Shown here one piece after another: positions 32,148-41,290 of a stretch of 64,000 bases of DNA (position 1 is its first letter; each line of letters opens with the position of its first letter). The stretch is from NCBI RefSeq assembly GCF_027531545.1, contig NZ_JAPZSC010000006.1, positions 62,001 to 126,000 of the forward strand, written 5' to 3'. Origin of the DNA: Silanimonas sp. (GTDB lineage Bacteria; Pseudomonadota; Gammaproteobacteria; Xanthomonadales; Xanthomonadaceae). The notes under the pieces were generated by a model. The model did not search any database. It saw nothing but the letters and a program-made list of their open reading frames with translations, and was not told the origin of the DNA. Position numbers and translations under genes: made by a program.

Positions 32148-33233
32148 ATGTCGCGGGGATTCAATTTCAGTGCCGGTCCGGCCGTGCTTCCGGAGCCGGT
32201 GCTGCGCCGGGCGCAGGCCGAACTGCTCGAGTGGGGCGGTGAACGCGCCTCGGTGATGGAAGTGTCGCACCGCGGCAAGGCGTTCATCGCCGTCGCTGAG
32301 AAGGCCGAGGCCGATCTCCGCAAGCTGATGGGCATCACCGACGATTACGCCGTGCTGTTCCTGCAGGGCGGCGCCACCACGCACTTCGCCCTGCTGCCGA
32401 TGAACCTGGCCGCCGCCGGCCAGCGTGCCGATTACCTCGTCACCGGCGCCTGGAGCAAGAAGGCCGCCAGCGAGGCCAAGCCCCATGCGGCGGTGAGCGT
32501 TATCGCCGATACCGCTGCGTCGACGTACACCACGTTGCCGGCGCCCGGCAGCTACACGATCGATCCGTCGGCCGCGTACGTGCACCTCGTGGCCAACGAG
32601 ACGATCCACGGCGTCGAATTCCCCGATGCCATCGACACCGGCAGCGTGCCACTGGTGGCCGATTTCAGCTCGTCGATCCTGTCGCGCCCGATCGACGTTT
32701 CGAAGTACGGGGTCATCTACGCCGGCGCGCAGAAGAACATCGGGCCCTCGGGCCTCGTCGTGATGGTGATCCGCAAGGACCTGCTGGAGCGGGCCGGCCA
32801 GTCGCGCGCCAAGATCCTCAGCTACAAGGAGCACGCGGCGCAGGGCTCGATGCTCAACACGCCGCCGACCTTCAGCTGGTACCTCGCCGGCCTGGTGTTC
32901 GAGTGGATGCTCGAGCAGGGCGGTCTCGCCACCTTCGAAGCCAACAATCGCCGCAAGGCCGAAGCCCTGTACACCGCCATCGACGGCAGCGGCGGCTTCT
33001 ACCGCAACCCGGTGGCGCTGGACGCCCGTTCGCTGATGAACGTGCCCTTCATGCTGAAGGACGCCGCGCTCGACGCTGCTTTCCTGAAGGAATCGGAGGC
33101 CGCCGGCCTGCTGGCGCTGAAGGGCCATCGCGACCTCGGTGGCATGCGCGCCTCCATCTACAACGCGCTGCCGTACGAGGCCGTTGCCGCCCTCGTCGAT
33201 TTCATGGGCGACTTCGCCAAGCGGCACGGGTGA
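32148..33233 (+). CDS. serC: Phosphoserine aminotransferase
   Basis: 361 residues from the ATG at 32148, supported by GGGAGG seven bases upstream. Class V aminotransferase that converts 3-phosphohydroxypyruvate to phosphoserine and also acts in pyridoxine synthesis. MSRGFNFSAGPAVLPEPVL, the PLP lysine K196 in YAGAQKNIGPSG and the C-terminal KGHRDLGGMRASIYNALP are diagnostic. First gene of serC-pheA-hisC-aroA-cmk, the order shared by many gammaproteobacteria; pheA starts three bases after its stop. Confidence 0.97.
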   Translation: MSRGFNFSAGPAVLPEPVLRRAQAELLEWGGERASVMEVSHRGKAFIAVAEKAEADLRKLMGITDDYAVLFLQGGATTHFALLPMNLAAAGQRADYLVTGAWSKKAASEAKPHAAVSVIADTAASTYTTLPAPGSYTIDPSAAYVHLVANETIHGVEFPDAIDTGSVPLVADFSSSILSRPIDVSKYGVIYAGAQKNIGPSGLVVMVIRKDLLERAGQSRAKILSYKEHAAQGSMLNTPPTFSWYLAGLVFEWMLEQGGLATFEANNRRKAEALYTAIDGSGGFYRNPVALDARSLMNVPFMLKDAALDAAFLKESEAAGLLALKGHRDLGGMRASIYNALPYEAVAALVDFMGDFAKRHG

Positions 33234-33236
33234 GCC

Positions 33237-34355
33237 ATGGCTGACGAACCGCAAACGACGGCCGGGGAGGGCGGTAGCCCGCTCGACCTCGGCCAGGTCC
33301 GGGCCCGCATCGACGGCATCGACGAGACCATCCAGCAGCTGATCGCCGAGCGCGCCCGTTGGGCGCAGCAGGTCGGTCGGGCCAAGGGCCCGCTCAAGGC
33401 CGCCGTCGACTACTACCGCCCCGAGCGCGAGGCGCAGGTGTTGCGCCGCGTGGTCGACCGCAACGAGGGGCCGCTGGCGGACGAGGTGCTGGTGCGCCTG
33501 TTCCGCGAAATCATGTCTGCCTGCCTCGCCCAGCAGGAGCCGCTGAAAGTCGGCTATCTCGGCCCGGAAGGCACCTTCTCGCAGCAGGCGGTGCACAAGC
33601 ACTTCGGCCATTCGGCCAAGGGCTTGCCGCTGGCCAGCATCGAAGAGGTGTTCCAGGAGGTCGATGCCGGCAATGCCGATTTCGGCGTGGTGCCGGTCGA
33701 GAACTCGGGGCAGGGCACCATCCAGTCGACGCTCGACATGTTCCTGACCTCCTCGCTGAAGATCTGCGGCGAGGTCGAACTGGGCATCCACCAGTATCTG
33801 CTGGGGCGCACCGGCCGGATCGAGGACATCGAACGCGTCTATGCGCATCCGCAGTCGCTGGCCCAGTGCAAAGCCTGGCTGCGCGCGAACCTGCCGAAGG
33901 CTGAACTCGTCCCGACGCCGAGCAATGCCGACGCGGCCCGCCGCGCCCGCAATGCCGATGACGCCGCGGCCTTGGCCGGGGAGTCCGCCGGCCACGTCTA
34001 CGGTCTGAAGACGATCGCCGGGCCGGCCAACGACCGGGCCGACAACACCACGCGCTTCCTCGTGCTCGGCCGCGAGCTGCTCCCGACCTGCGGCCACGAC
34101 CGCACCTCCCTGCTGGTTTTCGTCAACGACCAGCCGGGCGCGCTGTTCGGCATCCTCAAGCCCTTCGCCGACGTCGGCCTGTCCCTGAATCGCATCGAGT
34201 CGCGTCCGGCGCACACGCGGCGCTGGGAGTACGCCTTCTTCATCGACGTCTCCGGCCACGTGGACCAGCCGGAGATGCAGGCGGCCCTGCAGCAGCTCGG
34301 CGCGTTCGCCTCCACGGTGAAGATCCTCGGTTCCTACCCGGTGGCGGTGCTCTGA
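33237..34355 (+). CDS. pheA: Bifunctional chorismate mutase / prephenate dehydratase
   Basis: 372 residues. Residues about 15-100 are the AroQ chorismate mutase (LGQVRARIDGIDETIQQLIAERARWAQQVGRAK, DYYRPEREAQVLRR). Residues about 104-280 are prephenate dehydratase with GYLGPEGTF (106-114), ENSGQGT and the TRF motif (272-274). An ACT domain at about 290-365 carries ESRP (321-324), the phenylalanine feedback site. Makes phenylpyruvate for phenylalanine. Its stop overlaps the hisC start by one base (TGATG). Confidence 0.96.
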   Translation: MADEPQTTAGEGGSPLDLGQVRARIDGIDETIQQLIAERARWAQQVGRAKGPLKAAVDYYRPEREAQVLRRVVDRNEGPLADEVLVRLFREIMSACLAQQEPLKVGYLGPEGTFSQQAVHKHFGHSAKGLPLASIEEVFQEVDAGNADFGVVPVENSGQGTIQSTLDMFLTSSLKICGEVELGIHQYLLGRTGRIEDIERVYAHPQSLAQCKAWLRANLPKAELVPTPSNADAARRARNADDAAALAGESAGHVYGLKTIAGPANDRADNTTRFLVLGRELLPTCGHDRTSLLVFVNDQPGALFGILKPFADVGLSLNRIESRPAHTRRWEYAFFIDVSGHVDQPEMQAALQQLGAFASTVKILGSYPVAVL

Positions 34356-35521
34356 TGGGGCGCGATTTCGGCGCCCTGGCCAGCCCGGGCATCCGAGGTC
34401 TCGCCAGCTACGACCCCGGCCACGACATCGTGGCCCTGCGGAACAAGGCCGGTGAGCAGGGCCTGCTTGAGCTGGGCGGCAACGAGAGCGCTTGGGGCGC
34501 CAGCCTGCTGGCGATGGCCGCGCTGCGGTCGGAGCTCGACACGCTCGAGCTTTACCCGGACCCGCGCGGTGGCGTGCTCAAGCACGCGCTCGCGGAAGCG
34601 TTCGGGGTGGCGCGCGAGCAGCTGCTGCTCGGCAACGGCACCCACGAACTCTTGATGCAGGTGGCGCAGGTCTTCGCCGGGCCGGAGCGCCCGGTACTGG
34701 TGTCGCGCTACTGCTTCGCCGTGTACCCGCTGGCCGCGCAGGCGGCCAACGCCCGGCTCGACGTGGTCGAGGCGCTGCCGAAGGAGCACCCCACGCAGCC
34801 CCGGGGCCACGACATCGACGCGATGATCGCCGCCCTGACGCCAGCCCATGGGCTGGTGATGCTGGCCAACCCGAACAACCCCACCGGCACCTGGCTCACC
34901 ACGGCGCAGATCGAGCGCCTGCTGCAGGCCGCCGGGCCGGACACGCTGGTGGTACTGGACGAGGCCTACGGCGAGTTCCTCGCCCAGCCGGGCTGCGACT
35001 CTGCTTTAGGTTTGTTGCGTAAGTATCCGAATCTATTGGTGACGCGCACGTTTTCGAAGCTGCACGGTCTGGCTGCGCTGCGTGTCGGGGTGCTGGTCGC
35101 CGACCCGGGCGTCGTGGCCGTCATGGAGCGCGTCCGGGAGAGCTTCAACGTCAACAGTCCCGGCCTTGCCGCCGCGGCCGCGGCGCTGAAGGACGAGGCG
35201 CACATCGCCACTGTGCTCCACGAGACGGCGGGCAACCGCGAGGCGCTGGCCATCGAGCTGAAGGCCCGCGGCTGGTTCGTCCACCCGTCGCAGACCAACT
35301 TCCTGCTGGTCGACTTCGGCACGCCGGAGACCGCCGCCGCCATCGACCGCGGCCTGCTGGCCCGCGACATCGTCGTCCGGCCCATGCGCGGCTACGGCTT
35401 GCCGCAGTGCCTGCGCATCACCGTGGGCAAGGTCGAGCAGAACGCCCGGCTTTTGAAGGCGCTGGATGCCGTGATGGCCGAAACCGGACTGTCGGCGCTC
35501 GGCGCGGGAGCTTCCGCATGA
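34355..35521 (+). CDS. hisC: Histidinol-phosphate / aromatic aminotransferase
   Basis: 388 residues, class I/II PLP aminotransferase. ANPNNPTGTWL, VVLDEAYGEFL and the PLP lysine K235 in TRTFSKLHGLAALRVG are visible. Family members at this place, between pheA and aroA, carry out the last step of phenylalanine/tyrosine synthesis as well as or instead of histidinol-phosphate transamination. Codons 216-229 (35000-35041) form a 42-base AT-rich patch with TTA, CTA and TTG, very unlike the rest of the gene. One-base overlap with pheA; four-base overlap with aroA. Confidence 0.9.
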   Translation: MGRDFGALASPGIRGLASYDPGHDIVALRNKAGEQGLLELGGNESAWGASLLAMAALRSELDTLELYPDPRGGVLKHALAEAFGVAREQLLLGNGTHELLMQVAQVFAGPERPVLVSRYCFAVYPLAAQAANARLDVVEALPKEHPTQPRGHDIDAMIAALTPAHGLVMLANPNNPTGTWLTTAQIERLLQAAGPDTLVVLDEAYGEFLAQPGCDSALGLLRKYPNLLVTRTFSKLHGLAALRVGVLVADPGVVAVMERVRESFNVNSPGLAAAAAALKDEAHIATVLHETAGNREALAIELKARGWFVHPSQTNFLLVDFGTPETAAAIDRGLLARDIVVRPMRGYGLPQCLRITVGKVEQNARLLKALDAVMAETGLSALGAGASA

Positions 35522-36876
35522 GCGGCGGCAGCGCGGCCTGGATCGCTGCCGCGGGCCGTCCGCTGACCGGGCGGCTCCGCGTCCCCGGGGACAAGTCCGT
35601 GTCGCACCGCTCGGTGATGCTCGGAGCCCTCGCCGAGGGCATCACTCGCATTACCGGCTTCCTCGAAGGCGAGGACACCATCGCCACCGCGGCCATCCTG
35701 CAACGCCTCGGCGTGCGCATCGAGGCATCCGGCGAGGGGGAGCGCATCGTCCATGGCGTCGGTCTGCAGGGCCTGCGGCCCGCAGAAGGCCCGCTCGATT
35801 GCGGCAACGCCGGCACCGGCATGCGGCTGTTGGCGGGCCTGTTGGCCGGCCAGGCCTTCGAGAGCGTGCTGGTCGGCGATGCGTCCCTGAGCAAGCGGCC
35901 GATGCGCCGGGTCATCGACCCTTTGGCGCGGATGGGCGCGCGGATCGACAGCGAAGGCGGCCTGCCGCCACTTCGAATCCACGCGAAGAGTGTTTTGCAA
36001 GGCATTGATTATGAATGCCCCGTCGCCAGCGCGCAGGTGAAGTCGGCCATCCTGCTGGCCGGCCTGTACGCCAGTGGACCGACCACCGTCCGCGAGCCGC
36101 ATCCGACCCGTGACTACACCGAGCGGATGCTCTCGGCCTTCGGTGCGGACATCGATTTCGCCCCGGGCGTCGCCACCTTGCGCCCCGGTCGGGCGCTCAG
36201 GGCCACCTCGGTCGATGTCCCGGCCGACTTCAGTTCGGCGGCCTTCTTCCTCGTGGCGGCCAGCGTCATCCCCGGTTCGCACCTGGTGCTCGAACGGGTC
36301 GGAGTGAACCCCCGTCGCACCGGTCTGCTCGAGGCCCTGCGCTTGATGGGCGCTGACCTCACGGTTCGCCCGGCGGGCGAGCAAGGTGGGGAGCCTGTTG
36401 CCGACATCGAGGTCCGGGCCGCCCGCCTGCGTGGCGCTGCGATCCCGGAAGCGCTGGTCCCGGACATGATCGACGAGTTCCCGGCCCTGTTCACCGCCGC
36501 TGCGCTCGCCGAGGGCACGACCATCGTCAGCGGCGCGGCCGAGCTTCGGGTGAAGGAATCCGACCGCATCGCGGTGATGGCAGCGGGCCTTCGTGCGCTC
36601 GGGGCGGTCATCGACGAAACCCCGGACGGTGCAGTCATCACCGGCAGCGGCTTCACCGCGAACGCCGCCTCGACGCCCAGCGAGTCGCGAACCGGGCGAC
36701 TCCGCGGCGGACAGACCGACAGCCGTGGCGACCACCGCATTGCGATGAGCCTGGCCATCGCCGCCCAGTGCGCCGCGGGCGAGGTCGTCATCGATGACGT
36801 GGCGAACGTCGCGACCTCCTTCCCGGGCTTCGACGCGTTGGCGCGTGGGGTCGGGTTCGGGCTGCGACTCGCGTAG
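35518..36876 (+). CDS. aroA: 3-phosphoshikimate 1-carboxyvinyltransferase (EPSP synthase)
   Basis: 452 residues from an ATGA overlap with hisC. Shikimate-pathway step from shikimate-3-phosphate and PEP to [22 protein letters not shown] with Lys26, [14 protein letters not shown] (94-106), [15 protein letters not shown] and the C-terminal [12 protein letters not shown] are present. Length and the GDKSVSHR form suit the bacterial type with a slightly longer N-terminus. An AT-rich patch lies at 35986-36018. It ends 13 bases before cmk. Confidence 0.96.
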   Translation: MSGGSAAWIAAAGRPLTGRLRVPGDKSVSHRSVMLGALAEGITRITGFLEGEDTIATAAILQRLGVRIEASGEGERIVHGVGLQGLRPAEGPLDCGNAGTGMRLLAGLLAGQAFESVLVGDASLSKRPMRRVIDPLARMGARIDSEGGLPPLRIHAKSVLQGIDYECPVASAQVKSAILLAGLYASGPTTVREPHPTRDYTERMLSAFGADIDFAPGVATLRPGRALRATSVDVPADFSSAAFFLVAASVIPGSHLVLERVGVNPRRTGLLEALRLMGADLTVRPAGEQGGEPVADIEVRAARLRGAAIPEALVPDMIDEFPALFTAAALAEGTTIVSGAAELRVKESDRIAVMAAGLRALGAVIDETPDGAVITGSGFTANAASTPSESRTGRLRGGQTDSRGDHRIAMSLAIAAQCAAGEVVIDDVANVATSFPGFDALARGVGFGLRLA

Positions 36877-36889
36877 ACTGCCGCCCCGC

Positions 36890-37618
36890 ATGAGTCCTTC
36901 GACCTCCCGCGGCCGCGATCCGGCCACCGCCGCCGGCGCGACAGCGCCAGTCCTCACCATCGACGGGCCGTCCGGGTCGGGCAAGGGCACCGTCAGCCGA
37001 ATGGTTGCCCATGCGCTCGGCTGGCATTACCTCGATTCCGGCGCGCTGTACCGAGCGGTCGGCCTGGCGGCTGCGTGGGAACAGATCGACCTTTCCGATG
37101 CCGAGGCCGTGGCGGCCTGCGCCTCGCGCACCGTCATCCGCTTCGATGGCGACGGCGAGGGCGAGCCCAAGGTCTGGGTGAACGGCAAGGACGCGACCCA
37201 CCAGCTGCGCATGGAAACCGCCGGGGCCGCGGCCTCCGCGATCGCCGCACACCCGCCCGTTCGAAGCGCGTTGACCGATCTTCAGCGCAGTTTCCGCACC
37301 GATCCCGGCCTCGTGGCCGACGGTCGCGACATGGGGACGGTCATCTTCCCCGAAGCCCCTTTCAAGGTCTTCCTGACCGCCAGCGCCGAAGAGCGCGCCC
37401 ATCGGCGGCATAAGCAGTTGAAGGAAAAGGGAGTTTCTGTTAACTTCGACAGTCTTCTGCACGAAATCTCGGCTCGCGACGAACGCGATGCCAGCCGTGC
37501 GGTGGCGCCCCTGAAACCCGCATCCGATGCGCTTTTCCTGGATTCCACCGGTCGGTCGATCGGCGAGGTGGTCCAGCATGTGCTGGCGCTCGTTCCCGAA
37601 TCGATGCGACGGCCCTGA
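36890..37618 (+). CDS. cmk: Cytidylate kinase
   Basis: 242 residues. P-loop GPSGSGKGT at 26-34, [11 protein letters not shown], the [13 protein letters not shown] loop and [25 protein letters not shown] are family hallmarks. Phosphorylates CMP/dCMP. The first 18 residues are a low-complexity lead before the core; the ATG at 36890 is the only reasonable start. An AT-richer region near 37418-37446 contains a possible internal promoter for rpsA. Same order cmk-rpsA-ihfB as in E. coli. Confidence 0.95.
   Translation: MSPSTSRGRDPATAAGATAPVLTIDGPSGSGKGTVSRMVAHALGWHYLDSGALYRAVGLAAAWEQIDLSDAEAVAACASRTVIRFDGDGEGEPKVWVNGKDATHQLRMETAGAAASAIAAHPPVRSALTDLQRSFRTDPGLVADGRDMGTVIFPEAPFKVFLTASAEERAHRRHKQLKEKGVSVNFDSLLHEISARDERDASRAVAPLKPASDALFLDSTGRSIGEVVQHVLALVPESMRRP
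37418..37446 (+). promoter_or_regulatory. Candidate internal promoter for rpsA inside cmk
   Basis: TTGAAG (37418-37423), a 17-base spacer and TAACTT (37441-37446) preceded by TGT as an extended -10. It lies 336 bases upstream of rpsA. In E. coli, rpsA also has promoters inside the cmk gene. Matches are modest (4 of 6 and 3 of 6). Confidence 0.35.
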
Positions 37619-37670
37619 GGGCCCACGACGGCGCGCATCGTCCGCCGGGACCACGTACCGAAGAACCGCT

Positions 37671-37697
37671 CCGGCGCGCATCCCGCACGCCGGTTTT
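37671..37697 (+). terminator. Hairpin with TTTT tail between cmk and rpsA
   Basis: CCGGCG (37671-37676) pairs with CGCCGG (37688-37693) across an 11-base loop and is followed by TTTT (37694-37697). It may end cmk transcripts partially or attenuate read-through into rpsA. Confidence 0.45.
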
Positions 37698-37728
37698 CCC
37701 ACGCATCGCAAGATGCATTGCAGGTGGG
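37698..37728 (+). promoter_or_regulatory. Structured rpsA leader element
   Basis: Outer stem CCCAC/GTGGG (37698-37702 with 37724-37728) encloses an inner hairpin GCATC-GCAA-GATGC (37703-37716) and a seven-base bulge ATTGCAG. The rpsA start at 37782 has no strong Shine-Dalgarno (AACCAGAGAAACTCC before ATG). Ribosomal protein S1 genes of gammaproteobacteria are autoregulated through structured leaders with weak Shine-Dalgarno sequences; this fits, but the detailed fold is not the same by eye. Confidence 0.5.
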
Positions 37729-37781
37729 CGCGTCGCGCAGGAATGCGGACGAAAGCCTGATGTCCAACCAGAGAAACTCCA

Positions 37782-39467
37782 ATGACTGAATCTTTTGCCG
37801 AACTGTTCGAACAGAGCCAGACCGCGCTCAACAAGCTGAAGCCGGGCGCCATCGTGTCGGGCGTCGTCGTCGAGATCCGCAACGACGTCGTCGTCGTGAA
37901 CGCCGGCCTGAAGTCCGAGGGCATCGTCCCGATCGAACAGTTCCGTAACGAAGCCGGCGAGCTGGAAGTCAGCGTCGGCGACACCGTCAAGGTGGCGCTG
38001 GACTCGCTCGAGAACGGCTTCGGCGAAACCGTGCTGTCGCGCGAGAAGGCCAAGCGCGCCATGGTGTGGGACGAGCTCGAAGAAGCGATGGAAAAGGCCG
38101 AGACCGTCACCGGCCGCATCAGCGGCAAGGTCAAGGGCGGCTTCACCGTCGACATCCGCGACGTCCGCGCGTTCCTGCCGGGCTCGCTGGTCGACGTCCG
38201 TCCGGTCCGCGACCCGGTCTACCTCGAGGGCAAGGAACTCGAGTTCAAGATCATCAAGCTCGACCGCAAGCGCAACAACGTGGTCGTGTCGCGCCGCGCC
38301 GTCGTCGAGTCGGAGCACTCGGAAGAGCGCGAGCAGCTGCTCGAGCGCCTGCAGGAAGGCGCGATCGTCACCGGCGTGGTCAAGAACCTCACCGACTACG
38401 GCGCGTTCGTGGACCTCGGCGGCATCGACGGCCTGCTGCACATCACGGACATGGCGTGGAAGCGCGTCCGCCACCCGTCGGAAGTCGTCAACGTCGGCGA
38501 CGAGCTGCAGGTCCGCGTGCTGAAGTTCGACCGCGAGCGCAACCGCGTTTCGCTCGGCCTGAAGCAGCTCGGCGAAGATCCGTGGGACAACATCGCCCGC
38601 CGCTACCCGAACGGCGCCCGCGTGTTCGGCAAGGTCTCGAACGTCACTGATTACGGCGCGTTCGTCGAGATCGAGCCGGGCGTCGAAGGCCTCGTCCACG
38701 TGTCGGAGATGGACTGGACCAACAAGAACGTCAACCCGTCGAAGGTCGTCCAGCTCGGCGACGAGACCCAGGTCATGATCCTGGACGTCGACGCGGAGCG
38801 TCGCCGCATCTCGCTCGGCATGAAGCAGTGCACGCCGAACCCGTGGGAAGCGTTCGCGGCGATGAACAAGAAGAACGACAAGGTCTCGGGCCAGGTCAAG
38901 TCGATCACCGACTTCGGCATCTTCATCGGCCTGGAAGGCGGCATCGACGGCCTCGTGCACCTGTCGGACATCAGCTGGAACACCACCGGCGAAGACATCG
39001 TCCGCAACTTCAAGAAGGGCGACACCGTCGAGGCCGTCGTCCTCGCCGTGGACCCGGAGCGCGAGCGCATCTCGCTGGGCATCAAGCAGATGGAGCAGGA
39101 CCCGTTCGGTTCCTTCGTGGCCCAGCGCCAGAAGGGTGCGATCGTGAACGGCACCGTCAAGGAAGTGGACGCCCGTGGCGCCACGGTCGACCTGGGTGAT
39201 GGCGTCGAGGGCTACATCCGCGCCTCGGACATCGCCAAGGAGCGCGTGGAAGACGCCAGCCAGCACCTGAAGGTCGGCGACAGCATCGAAGCCAAGATCG
39301 TCGGTACGGACCGCAAGAGCCGCGTGCTGCAGCTCTCGATCCGCGCGAAGGACGAGGCCGAAGTGCAGGAAACCCTCGCCGAGTACAACAAGTCGGCGGC
39401 GGAAGCCTCCAGCGGCACCACCAAGCTGGGCGCGCTGCTGCGCGAGCAGCTGGGCAACCGCGAGTAA
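37782..39467 (+). CDS. rpsA: 30S ribosomal protein S1
   Basis: 561 residues, about the same as E. coli S1 (557). Six S1 RNA-binding repeats follow a short N-terminus ([29 protein letters not shown]). Later repeats show the [28 protein letters not shown] type and [26 protein letters not shown]. It binds mRNA leaders to the 30S subunit. Codon use is strongly biased, as expected of a very highly expressed gene. The leader lacks a good ribosome binding site. Confidence 0.98.
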   Translation: MTESFAELFEQSQTALNKLKPGAIVSGVVVEIRNDVVVVNAGLKSEGIVPIEQFRNEAGELEVSVGDTVKVALDSLENGFGETVLSREKAKRAMVWDELEEAMEKAETVTGRISGKVKGGFTVDIRDVRAFLPGSLVDVRPVRDPVYLEGKELEFKIIKLDRKRNNVVVSRRAVVESEHSEEREQLLERLQEGAIVTGVVKNLTDYGAFVDLGGIDGLLHITDMAWKRVRHPSEVVNVGDELQVRVLKFDRERNRVSLGLKQLGEDPWDNIARRYPNGARVFGKVSNVTDYGAFVEIEPGVEGLVHVSEMDWTNKNVNPSKVVQLGDETQVMILDVDAERRRISLGMKQCTPNPWEAFAAMNKKNDKVSGQVKSITDFGIFIGLEGGIDGLVHLSDISWNTTGEDIVRNFKKGDTVEAVVLAVDPERERISLGIKQMEQDPFGSFVAQRQKGAIVNGTVKEVDARGATVDLGDGVEGYIRASDIAKERVEDASQHLKVGDSIEAKIVGTDRKSRVLQLSIRAKDEAEVQETLAEYNKSAAEASSGTTKLGALLREQLGNRE

Positions 39468-39481
39468 TTGAAGCGACAACG

Positions 39482-39505
39482 GCGGCCCGGGTTCGCCCGG
39501 GCCGC
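39482..39505 (+). terminator. UUCG-capped hairpin between rpsA and ihfB
   Basis: Perfect ten-base stem GCGGCCCGGG/CCCGGGCCGC with a TTCG loop, beginning 15 bases after the rpsA stop. There is no U-run after it, so it probably reduces rather than stops transcription into ihfB or stabilises the rpsA mRNA end. Confidence 0.6.
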
Positions 39506-39535
39506 TGCCCCTGAATGCGGCCGTCGAAGGGATCG

Positions 39536-39832
39536 ATGACCAAGTCCGAATTGATCGAGGCGTTGGCGCTGCGCCAGCCCCATCTGAAGCCCGAAGACGT
39601 CGAGCTGGCGGTCAAGTCCCTGCTCGAGATGATGAGCGACTCGCTCACGACCGGGCAGCGCATCGAAGTGCGCGGGTTCGGCAGTTTCTCCCTGCATTTC
39701 CGCCCGCCGCGGCTGGGCCGCAACCCGAAGACCGGCGAGAGCGTCGAGCTGCCGGGCAAGTACGTCCCGCACTTCAAGCCGGGCAAGGAACTTCGCGAGC
39801 GCGTGAACCCCGTGGTTCCAGAATCGCCCTGA
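39536..39832 (+). CDS. ihfB: Integration host factor beta subunit
   Basis: 98 residues from [10 protein letters not shown], with GAAGGG four bases upstream. HU/IHF fold: [79 protein letters not shown]. The GRNPKTGE arm with the intercalating proline makes the assignment clear. Bends DNA as a heterodimer with IhfA. A longer upstream start (39515) is not needed. Confidence 0.97.
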   Translation: MTKSELIEALALRQPHLKPEDVELAVKSLLEMMSDSLTTGQRIEVRGFGSFSLHFRPPRLGRNPKTGESVELPGKYVPHFKPGKELRERVNPVVPESP

Positions 39833-39838
39833 TCCGTC

Positions 39839-39844
39839 GATAAT
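39839..39844 (+). promoter_or_regulatory. -10-like element before lapA
   Basis: GATAAT (5 of 6 to TATAAT), 31 bases upstream of the lapA start. A poor -35 match GTTCCA lies 18 bases upstream of it. The same CGATAATCC string precedes folD at 59988-59996. Confidence 0.35.
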
Positions 39845-39874
39845 CCCGCGATCCCTCCGCAACGGCGTGGTCGC

Positions 39875-40114
39875 ATGCGTCTGATCCGCATCCTGCTGGC
39901 CTTCCTCTGCATCGCGTTCGGCATTGGTGTCGTCGCGCTGAACGCCGAGGCCGTGCACCTCGACCTGCTGTGGATCGAGTTCTCCCTGCCCCTGGGTCTG
40001 CTGCTGCTCTCTGTCCTGCTGCTCGGCGCCCTGCTGGGCGGCATGGCCGCCTTGCTGTCGCGTGGCGAGTCCACACCGGCCGCTCCGGCCGAAGACGAGG
40101 CGTCGGCCGGATGA
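39875..40114 (+). CDS. lapA: Lipopolysaccharide assembly protein A
   Basis: 79 residues with two membrane segments (LIRILLAFLCIAFGIGVVALNA and LPLGLLLLSVLLLGALLGGMAALL) and a short acidic tail (PAAPAEDEASAG). Size, the VHLDLLWIEFSLPLGL region and linkage to LapB identify LapA, the inner-membrane partner that helps control LpxC and LPS assembly. The stop overlaps the lapB start by four bases (ATGA). Confidence 0.93.
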   Translation: MRLIRILLAFLCIAFGIGVVALNAEAVHLDLLWIEFSLPLGLLLLSVLLLGALLGGMAALLSRGESTPAAPAEDEASAG

Positions 40115-41283
40115 TCAGCGTCTGGTGGGTCCTGCTGCTGGTGCCGGCGATCGGCATGGCCGGGTGGTACCTCGGGCAGCGTGGCAGCGAGCGTCGCGGT
40201 GGCGCCCGCATCTCGAAGCTGTCGGCCACCTATTTCCGCGGCCTGAACTACCTGCTCAACGAGCAGCAGGACAAGGCCATCGAGGTCTTCCTGCAGATCG
40301 CCGAGCGCGACAAGGAAACCCTCGAAACCCAGTTCACGCTCGGCACGCTGTTCCGCCGTCGCGGCGAGGTGGACCGTGCCATCCGCTTGCACCAGAGCGT
40401 GATCTCGCGCCCGGGTCTTTCGGACGAGCAGAAGACGCGCGCGATCCTCGCGCTGGGCGAGGACTACATGCGTGCCGGGTTGCTGGACCGCGCGGAAACC
40501 CTGTTCGCCGACCTGGTGAAGCTGGGCTCGGCGGCGCCCCAGGCCCTGCGCCACCTGATGTCGATCTACCAGGCCGAGCGCGACTGGCAGCAGGCCATCG
40601 ACCACGCGCGTCGCTACGAGCAGGCCACGCACGAGCCGATGGGCAAGCTGATCGCCCAGTTCGAATGCGAGCTCGCCGAGAAAGCGCGGTTGAAGGGTGA
40701 TGGGGCGCTGGCCCGGCAGCACCTCGAGCGGGCGCATGCCGCCGACGCCAACAGCGTGCGCGCCGCCTTGCTGGAAGGACAGATCGAATTGGCTGAAGGC
40801 AACGACGGCGCGGCGATCCGCGCCTACGAGCGGGCCGCGCGGCAAGACATCGAATTCCTCCCCGAAGTGTTGCCGCCGCTGTTGGCGGCCTACGACAGGG
40901 GCGACGACCCGGCGCGGGCGCGGAGCTTCCTGCTGGAGATGGTCGAGCGTTATCGCGGCGTCTCGCCGGCGCTGGCCTTGGCGCGCCGCCTCGAAACCGA
41001 GGAGGGGGCCGGCGTGGCCCTGGAGTTCCTGCGCAAGCACCTGCGGCAGCGGCCGTCGATCCGTGGCGAAGCGGCGCTGATCGAACTCGCGCTGCGCAGC
41101 GAGAGCGACGACGCGCGTGGGTTGCTGGTCGCCCTGCAACAGATCAACGAACAACTGATCGTCCGCTCGCCGGGCTATCGCTGCCAAAGCTGCGGATTTG
41201 GTGCGCGTGCGCACCATTGGCAATGCCCGAGTTGCAAGCAGTGGGCATCGATCAAGCCGCTGCCGCACGTGGCCATCGAGTGA
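40111..41283 (+). CDS. lapB: Lipopolysaccharide assembly protein B
   Basis: 390 residues, as in E. coli LapB. An N-terminal membrane helix (WWVLLLVPAIGMAGWYLG) is followed by nine or so TPR helices (YLLNEQQDKAIEVFLQIAERDKETLETQFTLGTLFRRRGEVDRAI onward) and a C-terminal rubredoxin-like zinc ribbon, CQSCGFGARAHHWQCPSCKQW. It adapts FtsH to LpxC and links LPS assembly steps. Its stop is eight bases before the next gene. Confidence 0.96.
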   Translation: MISVWWVLLLVPAIGMAGWYLGQRGSERRGGARISKLSATYFRGLNYLLNEQQDKAIEVFLQIAERDKETLETQFTLGTLFRRRGEVDRAIRLHQSVISRPGLSDEQKTRAILALGEDYMRAGLLDRAETLFADLVKLGSAAPQALRHLMSIYQAERDWQQAIDHARRYEQATHEPMGKLIAQFECELAEKARLKGDGALARQHLERAHAADANSVRAALLEGQIELAEGNDGAAIRAYERAARQDIEFLPEVLPPLLAAYDRGDDPARARSFLLEMVERYRGVSPALALARRLETEEGAGVALEFLRKHLRQRPSIRGEAALIELALRSESDDARGLLVALQQINEQLIVRSPGYRCQSCGFGARAHHWQCPSCKQWASIKPLPHVAIE

Positions 41284-41290
41284 GGGGACG

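Noticed and set aside
32073-34259. 728-codon minus-strand open frame over serC and pheA
   Set aside because: It lies opposite two certain genes and its composition (Arg/Ala/Gly/His-rich) is that of an antisense frame.
37440-39479. 679-codon minus-strand open frame over rpsA
   Set aside because: Opposite a highly biased ribosomal gene; a classic artefact of strong third-position GC.
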